Of a stretch of 64,000 bases of DNA, positions 19,726-28,532 are shown in pieces; within the stretch, counting starts at the first letter, position 1, and each line of letters starts with the position of its first letter. The stretch is taken from NCBI GenBank assembly GCA_020440645.1, contig JAGRNR010000001.1, forward strand, positions 62,001 to 126,000, written 5' to 3'. The translations under genes and the position numbers were made by a program. The DNA is from JAHEFU01 sp020440645. GTDB lineage: Bacteria; 4484-113; JAFGCY01. A model generated the notes under the pieces. The model was not told the DNA's origin. It saw only the letters and a list, made by a program, of their open reading frames with translations, and did not search any database.

Positions 19726-20685
19726 TCATTCTGGTTCAGACGAATTAACACTTTGCCGGCCTGCCTGGTCCATTATCGCCCTGGCCTGTGCCCGCAAACG
19801 GTGGAACTTGCGCCTGATGAAAACACTGCCTTCAAAGCCCCGCCGGAAGCTATCTTCATCCATTGTGAGGATCTGCGACGCACTTGCTCCGCGGATGGAT
19901 TCGCGCGGTTTGAATCGGTCAATGCTGCTTTGCAGGGGTGAGTCATTGAACGGGCAGACCTGCTGGCAGGTATCACAGCCAAACAGCCATTCCTGCAGGT
20001 CCACGCTGCCATCCACTTCAGCCTTGCATTCCGTTGTCAGGTAACTGATGCAGCGGTCCGCCATCAGGATCCCAGGCCCTGTCAAGGCATCCTGCGGGCA
20101 GGCTGTCACGCATTTCGTGCAGGTCCCGCAGCTGTAGTCCACCGGATCGTCAACCGGCAATTCGGCACTGCTCAGGATGCATCCAATGAAGAAGTAGCTG
20201 CCGATCTCACGATTGACGACGAGGGAGTTGCGTCCACGCATGCCGATCCCGGCGGCAACTGCAAATGCCTTTTCCGCCAGCGGAGAACTGTCAACGGTTA
20301 CACGCCAGCTGTGTCCATCAAGCATCCCGTCCAGCCAGCGCCCAAGCTGCTTGAGGCGGGGAGTCAGGACATTATGGTAGTTGTCACCCCAGGCATAACG
20401 GGCCACCCTGCCCTCACCATGCTCGGCATATCCAGATTTCTGGTCGTAGTAACTTGCAGCCAGCACGATCACACTGCGGCATTCCGGCAGCAGGTTTCGT
20501 GGGTCATAGCGCTTCGCCGGATCACGATAGAGGTAATGCATATCACCTCCATAGCCGCGCTCCAACCACTTATCATGGTTGCCAACCTCTGCCAGGACCG
20601 CTTCAACAGAAGCTACCCTAAGCAGGTCAAAGCCGAGCGATCTTGATTGGTCGGTCAGTTGCGGCTTGAGGCTTGCTGCGTCCAT
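19726..20685 (-). CDS. queG: Epoxyqueuosine reductase QueG
   Basis: 319 residues. This cobalamin and 4Fe-4S enzyme does the last step of queuosine synthesis in tRNA. The two cluster motifs CGTCTKCVTACP (about residue 186) and CDTCQQVCP (about 237) are present, with the conserved YGGDMHYL motif near 45. Slightly shorter than E. coli QueG (379) because the HEAT-like C-terminus is lacking, as in many bacteria. It has its own ATG with GCAGG upstream. Confidence 0.93.
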   Translation of the reverse strand: MDAASLKPQLTDQSRSLGFDLLRVASVEAVLAEVGNHDKWLERGYGGDMHYLYRDPAKRYDPRNLLPECRSVIVLAASYYDQKSGYAEHGEGRVARYAWGDNYHNVLTPRLKQLGRWLDGMLDGHSWRVTVDSSPLAEKAFAVAAGIGMRGRNSLVVNREIGSYFFIGCILSSAELPVDDPVDYSCGTCTKCVTACPQDALTGPGILMADRCISYLTTECKAEVDGSVDLQEWLFGCDTCQQVCPFNDSPLQSSIDRFKPRESIRGASASQILTMDEDSFRRGFEGSVFIRRKFHRLRAQARAIMDQAGRQSVNSSEPE

Positions 20686-20722
20686 GTACCTGCATCATCC
20701 GGTTCCTTCCGGACTGCTCGCC

Positions 20723-21355
20723 TCAGCCTTCGCCTTCCGTCTGGCCGGCTGGTGGAGCAGTATCCCCTTCCTCGCCATTCGAAGTTGTGTCCTCAACCGG
20801 GTTGCCATCATCATCCACCACGGTACCCTGGATCACATTCACATCTTTGATGTCATCCACCTCGATACGCACTTCCGGTCCCCTGTCTTTTTCCGGATCA
20901 TAGATCCCGAGCGTGACGTCATGCAGGTAGTTGTAGATGCGCTCGGCGATCTGCTCGTTGAGCATGGTCTCATCGTTGTCATTCATGCGCATCACACTGC
21001 TGCGCCATTCCTCGCCTTTGTAATAAGGCTTCCACTTGTCAGTGCCGAAATCCGCGTAGTTGAACGCATTGGTGAATCCGCATTCATGGCACCAGGTGCA
21101 ACGGTTGATGGTCAGGTCGCGATTCGGGATGTTAGTGCGGATGTCGGCCGGGCCCTTGCGTTCAGCCTTGGGGTAGGTCAGAACGTCCTTGATGCCGAGG
21201 TCGCTGTCGTTACTGAACAGGCGAGCCTTTTCAACGACATACTGCCGCTGTCCGACTGTGGTTTCCCCGGAATCCAGCGGATTGCAGGCTGCCAGCAGCA
21301 GCAATCCGGCAAATATTCCGAACTGACTAAACTTTTGAGTCTTTCGCACCGTCAT
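20723..21355 (-). CDS. Monohaem c-type cytochrome-like lipoprotein
   Basis: About 210 residues. Signal peptide with lipobox LLAAC near residue 24 (lipoprotein). One haem c site, CTWCH, lies near residue 85; a nearby CGF cysteine adds a third Cys. An acidic low-complexity tail ends the protein. RMNDNDETMLNEQIAERIYNYL is typical of the axial-ligand helix region of small cytochromes. Of two ATGs, 21355 sits 8 bases from GGAG and is preferred over 21361. Function within an electron-transfer chain is inferred only. Confidence 0.7.
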   Translation of the reverse strand: MTVRKTQKFSQFGIFAGLLLLAACNPLDSGETTVGQRQYVVEKARLFSNDSDLGIKDVLTYPKAERKGPADIRTNIPNRDLTINRCTWCHECGFTNAFNYADFGTDKWKPYYKGEEWRSSVMRMNDNDETMLNEQIAERIYNYLHDVTLGIYDPEKDRGPEVRIEVDDIKDVNVIQGTVVDDDGNPVEDTTSNGEEGDTAPPAGQTEGEG

Positions 21356-21419
21356 AAGCATAACTCCGGATCAGCCTCCTGTGAAACAGGCGGTCGTACG
21401 GACTATTACCAACGAGGAA

Positions 21420-21425
21420 TATAAT
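21420..21425 (+). promoter_or_regulatory. -10 box of leaderless htrA-like gene
   Basis: TATAAT, 7 bases before the ATG at 21433. Confidence 0.6.
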
Positions 21426-21432
21426 TGCGCAT

Positions 21433-22686
21433 ATGAGCATGCCAAGAACGATCAGTGCGCTGGTACTCAGCATCCTTGCCGGGCTGCTGCTCGGCTTCGG
21501 ACTTACGACCATCTCGCGCGCTCACACCCTGAACAACCACAACCGGATCGCGGAGGACATTGCCGCCCTGATCCCGGGAAACGTTGACTCCAACAACCAC
21601 AATGTGGATTTCCAGATCAACGGCAAGGCCAGTCCAGGCACGGCGCAGTTCAACGCCCAGTCAACGGTCGGCGTGGGTGGTTCCTTCGTCAGTGATGTCT
21701 ATGACCTCGTCAGTCCGGCCGTCGTTCACATCACCAACCGCATTGAGCGCCAGGACTTCTTCTTCGGCCCGATCAACGAGGAAGCCACGGGCAGCGGCGT
21801 GATCGTCAGCAAGAGCGGCTACATCCTCACCAATTACCACGTGATCCAGAACGCCACGGATCTGCAGGTCGTGACCAATGATGGCCAGAGCTACAGTGCG
21901 GAAATCATTGGCGCGGATGCCGGCACAGACCTCGCCCTGATCAAGGTGAATGCCCAGCATGACCTGCCTGTGGCTAAGCTTGGCGATGACACGAAGCTGC
22001 GCGTCGGTGAATGGGTAGTCGCTATTGGTAACCCACGCGGGCTGGACTGGACGGTGACGGTCGGCGTGGTCAGCGCACTGAACCGTGAAATCACGAACCA
22101 GCTCACCAACCAGACGCTCTACAACATGATCCAGACGGATGCCACCATCAACCCCGGCAACAGTGGCGGACCGCTGCTGAACGCAGCCGGTGAGGTAATC
22201 GGCATCAATGATGTGATCGTGAGCAACTCGGGCGGCAGTGAGGGCATCGGCCTGGCAATCCCCGTGTCCACCGTCAAGGACGTGCTGGATGACCTGATCA
22301 CCAATGGCCGCGTGATGCGCCCCTGGCTGGGACTGCGCATATACCGTGTGGTCAATGAAGCCCTGGCCCGCCAGCATAACCTGCCCGTCACCCATGGCAT
22401 TATTCCGCGCGAGGTCTATGAGGGCAGCCCGGCCGCCAATGCCGGCATCATCCGCTATTACGTCCAGCGCCGCAGCAAGGAATTCGGCTATGACATCATC
22501 TCCGAAGTGGATGGCAAGGAAGTCACCAGCGAACGGCAGATGCTGGACATCATCCGCAACCACGAACCCGGAGAGAAGGTGACACTCACCATCTACCGGG
22601 TGATCAACGGCTCATACGAGAAGCTCAACATTGATGTGGTGCTGACCGAACTAGACCCACGGGCCCCGCTGCTCGGTATCGTCTGA
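21433..22686 (+). CDS. HtrA/DegP-family periplasmic serine protease
   Basis: 417 residues. An N-terminal signal/anchor (about 8-30), then a trypsin-like domain with catalytic His in LTNYHVI (about residue 139), Asp in TDLALIKV (about 170) and Ser in NPGNSGGPLLN (about 245), and one PDZ domain (about 300-395). This is the single-PDZ DegS/HhoA-like architecture used for envelope protein quality control. The 174 bases after its stop up to fliD hold no gene or clear terminator. Confidence 0.92.
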   Translation: MSMPRTISALVLSILAGLLLGFGLTTISRAHTLNNHNRIAEDIAALIPGNVDSNNHNVDFQINGKASPGTAQFNAQSTVGVGGSFVSDVYDLVSPAVVHITNRIERQDFFFGPINEEATGSGVIVSKSGYILTNYHVIQNATDLQVVTNDGQSYSAEIIGADAGTDLALIKVNAQHDLPVAKLGDDTKLRVGEWVVAIGNPRGLDWTVTVGVVSALNREITNQLTNQTLYNMIQTDATINPGNSGGPLLNAAGEVIGINDVIVSNSGGSEGIGLAIPVSTVKDVLDDLITNGRVMRPWLGLRIYRVVNEALARQHNLPVTHGIIPREVYEGSPAANAGIIRYYVQRRSKEFGYDIISEVDGKEVTSERQMLDIIRNHEPGEKVTLTIYRVINGSYEKLNIDVVLTELDPRAPLLGIV

Positions 22687-22860
22687 GATTTAACCCCGAA
22701 CTGACCGCTTCTGTACCGGCATCTAACCGGAAGCTGTCTGCGCCAACCGCCTGCACGGTAGAACCTATTACCGGCAGTCAGGCTATGGTTCAGCCAATGA
22801 CCAGCCTGCCGATATCTATTACAGGAATTCAGGGAGCAAGCAAGGGAGCGGCCTTCCCAG

Positions 22861-25800
22861 ATGTCAATTCAGTTCTCAGGTCTGGCCAGCGGTACTGACT
22901 GGAATTCGGTGATCGACCAGCTCGTTTCACTCGAGCGGCGATCAGTCGAAACACTGCAGAACCAGCGCAGTGACATACTGTTCAAGCAGAGCGCGCTGTC
23001 CGATGTCAACAAGCAGCTGCAGTCACTGGACAGGGTGTTCAGCACCTTGCGCTTCGAAAGCACCTGGCTGAGCCGCAGTACAAACAGTTCAGATCCTGCG
23101 CGTGTCAGTGGCATTGCGCAAAGCGGAGCCTCCCTCGGTACCTACAATGTTGAGGTCAATCGGCTGGCTACCCCCAGCCGAGCCACTTCAGGACTTGATG
23201 ACACCCTGTACACCAAGGTTGCCAACCTTTCCCAGACCCAGAACATCGGTATTGCCTCCCTTACTCCGTTTTCGGACTTCCAGCCCACACGGGCACTGAG
23301 CACGACGCTCATAAAGAACACCCTGCAGGCTGGCCAGGCTGGTGCCAGGATCACCGCTGGAGACACCATAAGCATCAATGGCAACCTTAAGGACGGTTCA
23401 GCTGTCAGTGGTACTTTCACATTCAACGGCGACGAGACTGATACGCTAGGCAGGCTGGCAATTACCGTAGCGCAGGTATTCCATGGCGAGATCGCAGGCA
23501 GCATCGGCAGCAATGGTGAACTGACCTTCATCGAGACCAATCCCTCAGTCGCGGGCGATGTCTCCTTCAATACGCTGGTCACCCCCATCGACCTGACCTT
23601 CAACGACACCGACTATTCAGGCAGCACACTCGACTTCGGCATCGGAAACAATGTTGCCGGTGCTGCTGCAACCACCCGCCGACTGGTGGGCACTCAGGTA
23701 TTCACAAGCGCTGGAGTGCTTGAACTGTCCGACGCCACCGACCTTGCCAGCCTGGACCAGGTCACCAGTGGCACCTTCAACAACGGTGACAAGATACGCA
23801 TTACCGGCAAGAATGGCGGTGGTTCAACAATCACGCCAGTGGACTTCACTTATACCGGTGCCGCCGGAGGACAGACAATCGCTGACCTGGTAGCTGCCAT
23901 CAGCGGCGCATATGCCGGCGCAACCGCAAGCTATGAGAACGGGCGCATCGTGCTGACTTCCGACACCCCCGGAGCCAACGCAATTGAGCTGAACCTGTCC
24001 TTTGTTGATACTCTCGGCGCGACTTCCATGTCACTCGGCAGTTTCAGTGTGGCGGAAACCGGCCGTGACAACGGTGCACAGATGATCACCACCGGAAGCT
24101 TCACCGTTGAGGGAACCGGTTCACACCTGCTCAGCAACACAGACGGGAAGGCCGGCAGGATCCGTGGCAATGTTTCCATCCTTGACCCGAGCAATACCCT
24201 TTCCAGCTATGGAATCACTGAGTTTGACCTGTTCACGATTGATGTGGACAATGCATCAGGCGGAATCGATCCCGTAACCATCAAGGGGCTCAGTGAATAC
24301 AGCACGCTCCAGGACTTTGTCGATGCAGTAAACAAGCAGGTTCCGGCGGTTACTGCCCAGCTGATTGATGTCGGAGGCAGCTTCCGCCTTGAAATCGTCG
24401 CCAACCAGGGTGGGCGGGACATCCGCCTGTATGACACCGCCGGCGGCATAATGGATCGCCTGATCCAGATCGGTGCCACTGACCTCGACAGCAGCAGCAA
24501 TGACCTGTCCATCACCTTCGGCAGCACAACTGCCACAAATGATTACACGATGGTGGACTGGTTCACGCCGGACAATGGTGGTCCGATGCAGCGCCGCGTA
24601 ATCACCGGTGACGAAGGCGGACCGGTGCTGGACCTGATCGGTGGAGTAGCCCTGAATGACGGCGGCGGCGGCTTCAACCCCGGAGTGGCTACTGTCCGGA
24701 CAGGAAACAGCTCTGAACTGAATACCCAGGTCGCCTCAAGTACTTACATTTTTGGCAGCCGCAATATCGGCGTGAATCCGCCCACCAAGATCCCGTTCAT
24801 AGATCCGACTGTCACGCTTGCCCAGGCCGGATTTGCCATCACGCCAGAAAATGCTGACACGAATCCGCTGTTCCATACCAACGGCTTCTTCACCATAAAT
24901 GGAGTGGCAATCAACATCGGTGATGTCAATTCGACAACGATCAACGATGTACTGGGAAAGATCAACTCGAGTGGAGCCGGAGTCACGGCATTCTTTGACT
25001 CCGCAAATTCCCGCTTCTACCTCAGGAACAACAACACGGGGTCTGCGGGCATCAGCCTCGGTGGCAACGGAGACACAAGCAACTTCCTGGCGATCGCCGG
25101 CCTGACGCAGGCCACGGGGGGAATCAGCATCCAGGGCCGCTCCAAGGGCACTGTCGATACCGGTCTGCCGCTGGCACAGAGCGGCATGTCACAGCAGGTG
25201 TCGAGCGGGGTCTTCACCATCAACGGCGTACGCATCACGGTCGACGCCGGTGTTGACAGCCTGACTGACCTGATGAACAAGATCAATAACAGTGGCGCGG
25301 GTGTCAAGGCAAGCTATGACCCGACAGCCGACAAGCTGACCCTGACCCAGGTGCTTAATGAGGATGTCACGTCCGTGCAGATCAGCCTTGGCGATCCATC
25401 AGATACCAGCAACTTCCTGGAGACTGCCAACCTGACCCTTGATACGACTGCCGTATCCCAGGTCGGCAGCATTCGGCTGACCAGTTCCTTCAGTGTGAAC
25501 GGAGTCAACTATGTCCGCAAGAGTAACGAGGTCTCAGATGTGGTTGACAAGGTAGCGCTTAACCTCAATGGAGTGACGACCGGTCCTGTCAGCATTTCAG
25601 TCGAACAGGATAACGACAGGATGTCCAGTGCGATCCTTGACTTCATCGTGGAATGGAACACCACGATGGAACGCATCAATACCAAGCCCCTCTCCAAGGA
25701 GGAGAAGAAGGGAGTCAAGGCATTGACTGATGAGGATGCGCAGGGCATGACCATCCAGGAGATCGATGAGTACCTGAACAACCGCCAGAGCCTGATGCTG

Positions 25801-26727
25801 CGTGATTTCACCGCCAACGATTCATCCGTGCGCCAGATCAGCCGCCGGATGCAGAACCTGGTGATGGGCGTCGTCAACAATGATGGCGCTTTCGGCAGCC
25901 TCAGTGCCATTGGCATAAGTACAGCCGAGATCGGTGCAGGTGCTGAGGCGGCAACGATTTCCCAGTCCAGGCTGCTGGCCCCTACCAGTGACCGCGAACA
26001 GCTCAGGTTGCTGATGGAAAGCAATGCGGAATTGCAGGATGCAATCAGCAACCACAGTGAGGACCTCTATGAACTGTTTGCCGCTGCCCTGCAGAGCCTG
26101 GTGCAGGTAACCGGCAGCAAGAACCTCAGTGGCGGAATCACGGTTTCGCAACAGCTCCAGTTCGAGATATCCAATGGCAAGGGTGCTGCGACGGTGAATT
26201 TCACACCGGGCAGTTACAGCCAGAACCAGGTACTAAACCGCATCAACCAGGCTCTGAGTACCGCAGGCCTGCAGGGCAGCATGCTGGCATACTACGACAG
26301 CCAGAGCCAGCTGAACATCCGCAGTGCCAGTACAACCGAAGCAGCCCAGCTGCGCCTGCGCGAACTATCCCCCGGAGCTGACAGCATCCTGACAGCCTTC
26401 GGCTGGACGGCGGGTACGCTGCTTGGAGAGGATCCTGATATCAGTGGCGGTATCGCCATGCGAAGCCGGAGCTACATCGACGGTATCACCGGGGTTGGCG
26501 GTATCGTGTTTGAGCGCATCAAGCAGAATGGATCCTTTGACCGCCAGGTCAGCGGTCTGGATGACGCGATTGAACAGGCCCAGCTGCACGTCAGCAACTA
26601 TGAAACCCGCCTGCGAAACAAGTTCTCAAGGCTTGAGGTCAACCTGTCCCAGCTGCAGAGCCAGCAGCAAGCGCTCGAAGGGCAAATTACCGCGCTGAAT
26701 GCCGCAACCAACGGTAGCAAGAAATAA
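22861..26727 (+). CDS. fliD: Flagellar cap protein FliD, oversized
   Basis: 1288 residues against 400-700 in most bacteria. FliD caps the growing filament and helps flagellin fold. The N-terminus (FSGLASGTDWNSVIDQLVSLERR) and the C-terminal coiled coil (about 1245-1285) are canonical. The exposed middle is expanded: two similar units with FTINGV ... KINSSGAGV ... DTSNFL (near residues 673-760 and 784-870) are flagellin hook-IN type repeats, followed by the normal FSVNGVNY segment. Other filament genes are absent nearby. Expansion of the surface domains is likely lineage specific. Confidence 0.93.
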   Translation: MSIQFSGLASGTDWNSVIDQLVSLERRSVETLQNQRSDILFKQSALSDVNKQLQSLDRVFSTLRFESTWLSRSTNSSDPARVSGIAQSGASLGTYNVEVNRLATPSRATSGLDDTLYTKVANLSQTQNIGIASLTPFSDFQPTRALSTTLIKNTLQAGQAGARITAGDTISINGNLKDGSAVSGTFTFNGDETDTLGRLAITVAQVFHGEIAGSIGSNGELTFIETNPSVAGDVSFNTLVTPIDLTFNDTDYSGSTLDFGIGNNVAGAAATTRRLVGTQVFTSAGVLELSDATDLASLDQVTSGTFNNGDKIRITGKNGGGSTITPVDFTYTGAAGGQTIADLVAAISGAYAGATASYENGRIVLTSDTPGANAIELNLSFVDTLGATSMSLGSFSVAETGRDNGAQMITTGSFTVEGTGSHLLSNTDGKAGRIRGNVSILDPSNTLSSYGITEFDLFTIDVDNASGGIDPVTIKGLSEYSTLQDFVDAVNKQVPAVTAQLIDVGGSFRLEIVANQGGRDIRLYDTAGGIMDRLIQIGATDLDSSSNDLSITFGSTTATNDYTMVDWFTPDNGGPMQRRVITGDEGGPVLDLIGGVALNDGGGGFNPGVATVRTGNSSELNTQVASSTYIFGSRNIGVNPPTKIPFIDPTVTLAQAGFAITPENADTNPLFHTNGFFTINGVAINIGDVNSTTINDVLGKINSSGAGVTAFFDSANSRFYLRNNNTGSAGISLGGNGDTSNFLAIAGLTQATGGISIQGRSKGTVDTGLPLAQSGMSQQVSSGVFTINGVRITVDAGVDSLTDLMNKINNSGAGVKASYDPTADKLTLTQVLNEDVTSVQISLGDPSDTSNFLETANLTLDTTAVSQVGSIRLTSSFSVNGVNYVRKSNEVSDVVDKVALNLNGVTTGPVSISVEQDNDRMSSAILDFIVEWNTTMERINTKPLSKEEKKGVKALTDEDAQGMTIQEIDEYLNNRQSLMLRDFTANDSSVRQISRRMQNLVMGVVNNDGAFGSLSAIGISTAEIGAGAEAATISQSRLLAPTSDREQLRLLMESNAELQDAISNHSEDLYELFAAALQSLVQVTGSKNLSGGITVSQQLQFEISNGKGAATVNFTPGSYSQNQVLNRINQALSTAGLQGSMLAYYDSQSQLNIRSASTTEAAQLRLRELSPGADSILTAFGWTAGTLLGEDPDISGGIAMRSRSYIDGITGVGGIVFERIKQNGSFDRQVSGLDDAIEQAQLHVSNYETRLRNKFSRLEVNLSQLQSQQQALEGQITALNAATNGSKK

Positions 26728-26790
26728 GCAAGGCAGCCTGCCTCAGCGGGGTATTGGTCTGGACAGCCGAATGTAATACTGCTGGGATGG

Positions 26791-26796
26791 TATAAT
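26791..26796 (+). promoter_or_regulatory. -10 box of tRNA-Met
   Basis: TATAAT 14 bases before the mature tRNA 5' end. A -35 is not clear. Confidence 0.5.
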
Positions 26797-26809
26797 TCGT
26801 CTTCCCCAT

Positions 26810-26884
26810 GGCTGGGTAGCTCAGCTGGTCTAGAGCGCGCGGCTCATAACCGCGAGGTCGAGGGTTCGAGTCCCTCCCCAGCTA
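26810..26884 (+). tRNA. tRNA with CAT anticodon, elongator Met (or Ile2)
   Basis: 75 bases with a full cloverleaf: D arm GCTCAGCTGGTCTAGAGC, anticodon arm GCGG-CTCATAA-CCGC (anticodon CAU), T arm GAGGG-TTCGAGT-CCCTC. The acceptor ends with a G1-U72 wobble and discriminator A; CCA is not encoded. The anticodon stem lacks the three GC pairs of initiator tRNA, so this is elongator Met, or tRNA-Ile2 if modified by TilS. Confidence 0.93.
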
Positions 26885-26886
26885 GT

Positions 26887-27759
26887 TTATAGCTTTTCCA
26901 TATCCCTGTGCTGGATGCTTATCCGGCGCCCCTCCCCCTTCAGGTTCTCCGCAAGGTGGTTCACTATGCTCACGCTGCGATGCTTGCCACCCGTGCATCC
27001 GATTGCCACCACGAGGTTGTACTTGTGGACATCAGGATAACGCGGGATCACATGCTCCATCATGTCCTTGATCTGGCTGGCAAGCTGCACCGCCTGATCG
27101 TGCTGCATGACGTACTCGTACACCGGCTTGTCGTTACCTGTCAGGTTGCGCAGGCCGGCAACGTAGAAGGGATTCGGGATGATCCGGGTATCGAATACAA
27201 AGTCTGCATCAGGAGGCACGCCGTACTTGAAGCCGAAGGAAATCAGGGTCACGATGAAGCGCTTGCCTTCGCTGTCCTCGGAATACATCGCAAGGACCCT
27301 GTTACGAAGCTGGGAAGGTGAAAGGCTCGATGTGTCAATCGTGACGGTTGCCAACTGTTTCAGTGCATCAAGTTTCTGGCGCTCCATTGCAATCGCCTTC
27401 TCAATGCCGGATTCAGCTCCCAACGGGGGAACCCTGCGTGCCTCCTTGAAGCGGTTGACAAGCACATCGTCATCGCAGTCAATGTAGATGATGTCCAGCG
27501 GTCTGTCGTCAGCACTGAGCTTCTCAACGACATCACTGACATCATCAAACATGGTGCCGCTGCGCACATCACACACGATTGCGATTCCCTTCAATCCAGC
27601 CTGGGCCTGCTCGCTGAGCAACAGCAGCATTTCTATCAGGCGCGGCGGAATGTTGTCCAGGCAGAAGAAGCCCAGGTCCTCAAAGCAGCGCAACGCAGTA
27701 CTCTTCCCGGCACCGGACATCCCGGTGACAATCACTAGCCTGGCCTTGGCTTCATCCAT
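26887..27759 (-). CDS. rapZ: RapZ/YvcJ-family nucleotide-binding protein
   Basis: 290 residues (E. coli RapZ has 284). Walker A GMSGAGKST is at about residues 12-20, a Walker B-like segment IIYIDCDDD near 97, and the diagnostic C-terminal GCTGGKHRSVSIV near 252. In E. coli RapZ binds small RNAs (GlmY/GlmZ) and recruits RNase E to control glmS; in other phyla its role is less clear. The start is set by TATAAT 6 bases before the ATG at 27759. A candidate structured RNA is encoded divergently upstream. Confidence 0.93.
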   Translation of the reverse strand: MDEAKARLVIVTGMSGAGKSTALRCFEDLGFFCLDNIPPRLIEMLLLLSEQAQAGLKGIAIVCDVRSGTMFDDVSDVVEKLSADDRPLDIIYIDCDDDVLVNRFKEARRVPPLGAESGIEKAIAMERQKLDALKQLATVTIDTSSLSPSQLRNRVLAMYSEDSEGKRFIVTLISFGFKYGVPPDADFVFDTRIIPNPFYVAGLRNLTGNDKPVYEYVMQHDQAVQLASQIKDMMEHVIPRYPDVHKYNLVVAIGCTGGKHRSVSIVNHLAENLKGEGRRISIQHRDMEKL

Positions 27760-27765
27760 CTGCGG

Positions 27766-27771
27766 ATTATA
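27766..27771 (-). promoter_or_regulatory. -10 box of leaderless rapZ
   Basis: TATAAT on the minus strand, 6 bases before the ATG. Confidence 0.6.
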
Positions 27772-27933
27772 CACAGCAGTCGTGTGATTTACGAACAGAT
27801 TCAGCAGCATTCTCAATTAGACCAAGGAGACTGACACAATCAGACAACCGGAATCTAGTCAGTCCAGTGGGCATGATGCGTGTTTCCAGCTTTGACAGCA
27901 AATCAGTGCCGTTAATATTAATAATATGAAGAT

Positions 27934-27980
27934 TTTGGCTTGGCCAAACAGCTTGACTTTTACCTGTATTGTGGAATAAT
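27934..27980 (+). promoter_or_regulatory. Promoter and dyad upstream of candidate RNA
   Basis: TTGACT (27953-27958) and AATAAT (27975-27980) with a 16-base spacer. Just upstream, TTTGGC-TTG-GCCAAA (27934-27948) is a 6+6 perfect dyad that could be an operator. The bases from 27772 to 27933 hold no gene that I can see; TTAATATTAATAATAT at about 27912 is AT-rich. Confidence 0.5.
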
Positions 27981-27986
27981 ACCTTC

Positions 27987-28122
27987 AGACGGGTGTCTCA
28001 TTATGACCCAGGGTTTCAAAGGTCGAGGGACGCGACGGAGGGGCTTGAGAACTCGTCTCCAAACCAGCTTATCCCCTTACTGTCCCCCCCTTGGAGGCCG
28101 ACGCAGATCGGCCTCCTTTTTT
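27987..28122 (+). ncRNA. Candidate structured small RNA of about 135 nt
   Basis: Bounded by a good promoter and a strong intrinsic terminator. Predicted helices by eye: AGAC/GTCT (27987-27998), GACC/GGTC (about 28005-28024), GGGAC/GTCCC enclosing GGGG/CCCC with an inner GAGA/TCTC hairpin (about 28027-28086), then the terminator stem. It does not match 6S, SRP, tmRNA, RNase P or riboswitch consensuses I know. A 43-codon basic frame from the ATG at 28003 runs through the terminator and is unlikely to be a gene. Read-through of a leader into a downstream gene is not possible because the next gene is convergent. Confidence 0.5.
28093..28122 (+). terminator. Intrinsic terminator
   Basis: GGAGGCCGA-CGCAGA-TCGGCCTCC, a 9-base-pair perfect stem followed by six T. 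It points in the plus direction, so it ends the candidate RNA, and the T-run abuts the convergent nucleotidyltransferase stop. Confidence 0.93.
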
Positions 28123-28531
28123 ATTTTCTATTAACGGCTTCCAGCATTGAATGCAGAATTGCAGCCGGATCATAAAGCACCTTCATCCCATTTCTGGCAA
28201 CCGAAGCGCTGCCAGGATCAACCGGAAGCCCAGCCCAGCTGGTTGAGGCAATTCCGTATTCCACTTCCATGCCAGTTTCGTAGTGCGCACGAAGCGATAC
28301 AAGTCGCCCATATTCCTCACGGTCAACTTGCCTTGCGTCTCCTGCAATGCTGATCCACTCTCGGTCCTGCAACAACGCCAGGGGATCGATACAGAGAATC
28401 ACAAGGTCAATATCAGAATCCGGCCGTGCTTCAGCACGTGCATGTGAACCGACAATGGCAATTGCCCTGACATTCAAATCCAGGCGCAGTACTTGCAGTA
28501 CCCTATCCAGCCTGGCCCATTTATCGTGCAA
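28121..28531 (-). CDS. Small nucleotidyltransferase-domain protein
   Basis: About 136 residues. VGSHARAEARPDSDIDLVIL (about residues 23-42) is the polymerase-beta nucleotidyltransferase signature GSxARG-x-DxD seen in MNT proteins and small adenylyltransferases. No HEPN partner adjoins it, so a toxin-antitoxin pair is not supported. The start is probably TTG at 28531, one base beyond the tetrahaem gene's stop, by coupling; the longer open frame upstream is an out-of-frame shadow of that gene. Confidence 0.7.
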   Translation of the reverse strand: MHDKWARLDRVLQVLRLDLNVRAIAIVGSHARAEARPDSDIDLVILCIDPLALLQDREWISIAGDARQVDREEYGRLVSLRAHYETGMEVEYGIASTSWAGLPVDPGSASVARNGMKVLYDPAAILHSMLEAVNRK

Positions 28532-28532
28532 T

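Noticed and set aside
21661..22563. 300-codon minus-strand frame over the HtrA gene
   Set aside because: The plus strand holds an intact protease triad and PDZ domain; the antisense is a shadow.
27987..28090. c-di-GMP (GEMM) riboswitch
   Set aside because: The GGGACGC stretch is suggestive, but the CAAACC and GAAA tetraloop elements are missing and there is no downstream gene on that strand.
28003..28134. 43-codon basic ORF inside the candidate RNA
   Set aside because: It reads through the perfect terminator stem and has no RBS or homologue that I recognise.
28121..28531. MNT/HEPN toxin-antitoxin module
   Set aside because: No HEPN partner gene is adjacent; only the nucleotidyltransferase half is present.
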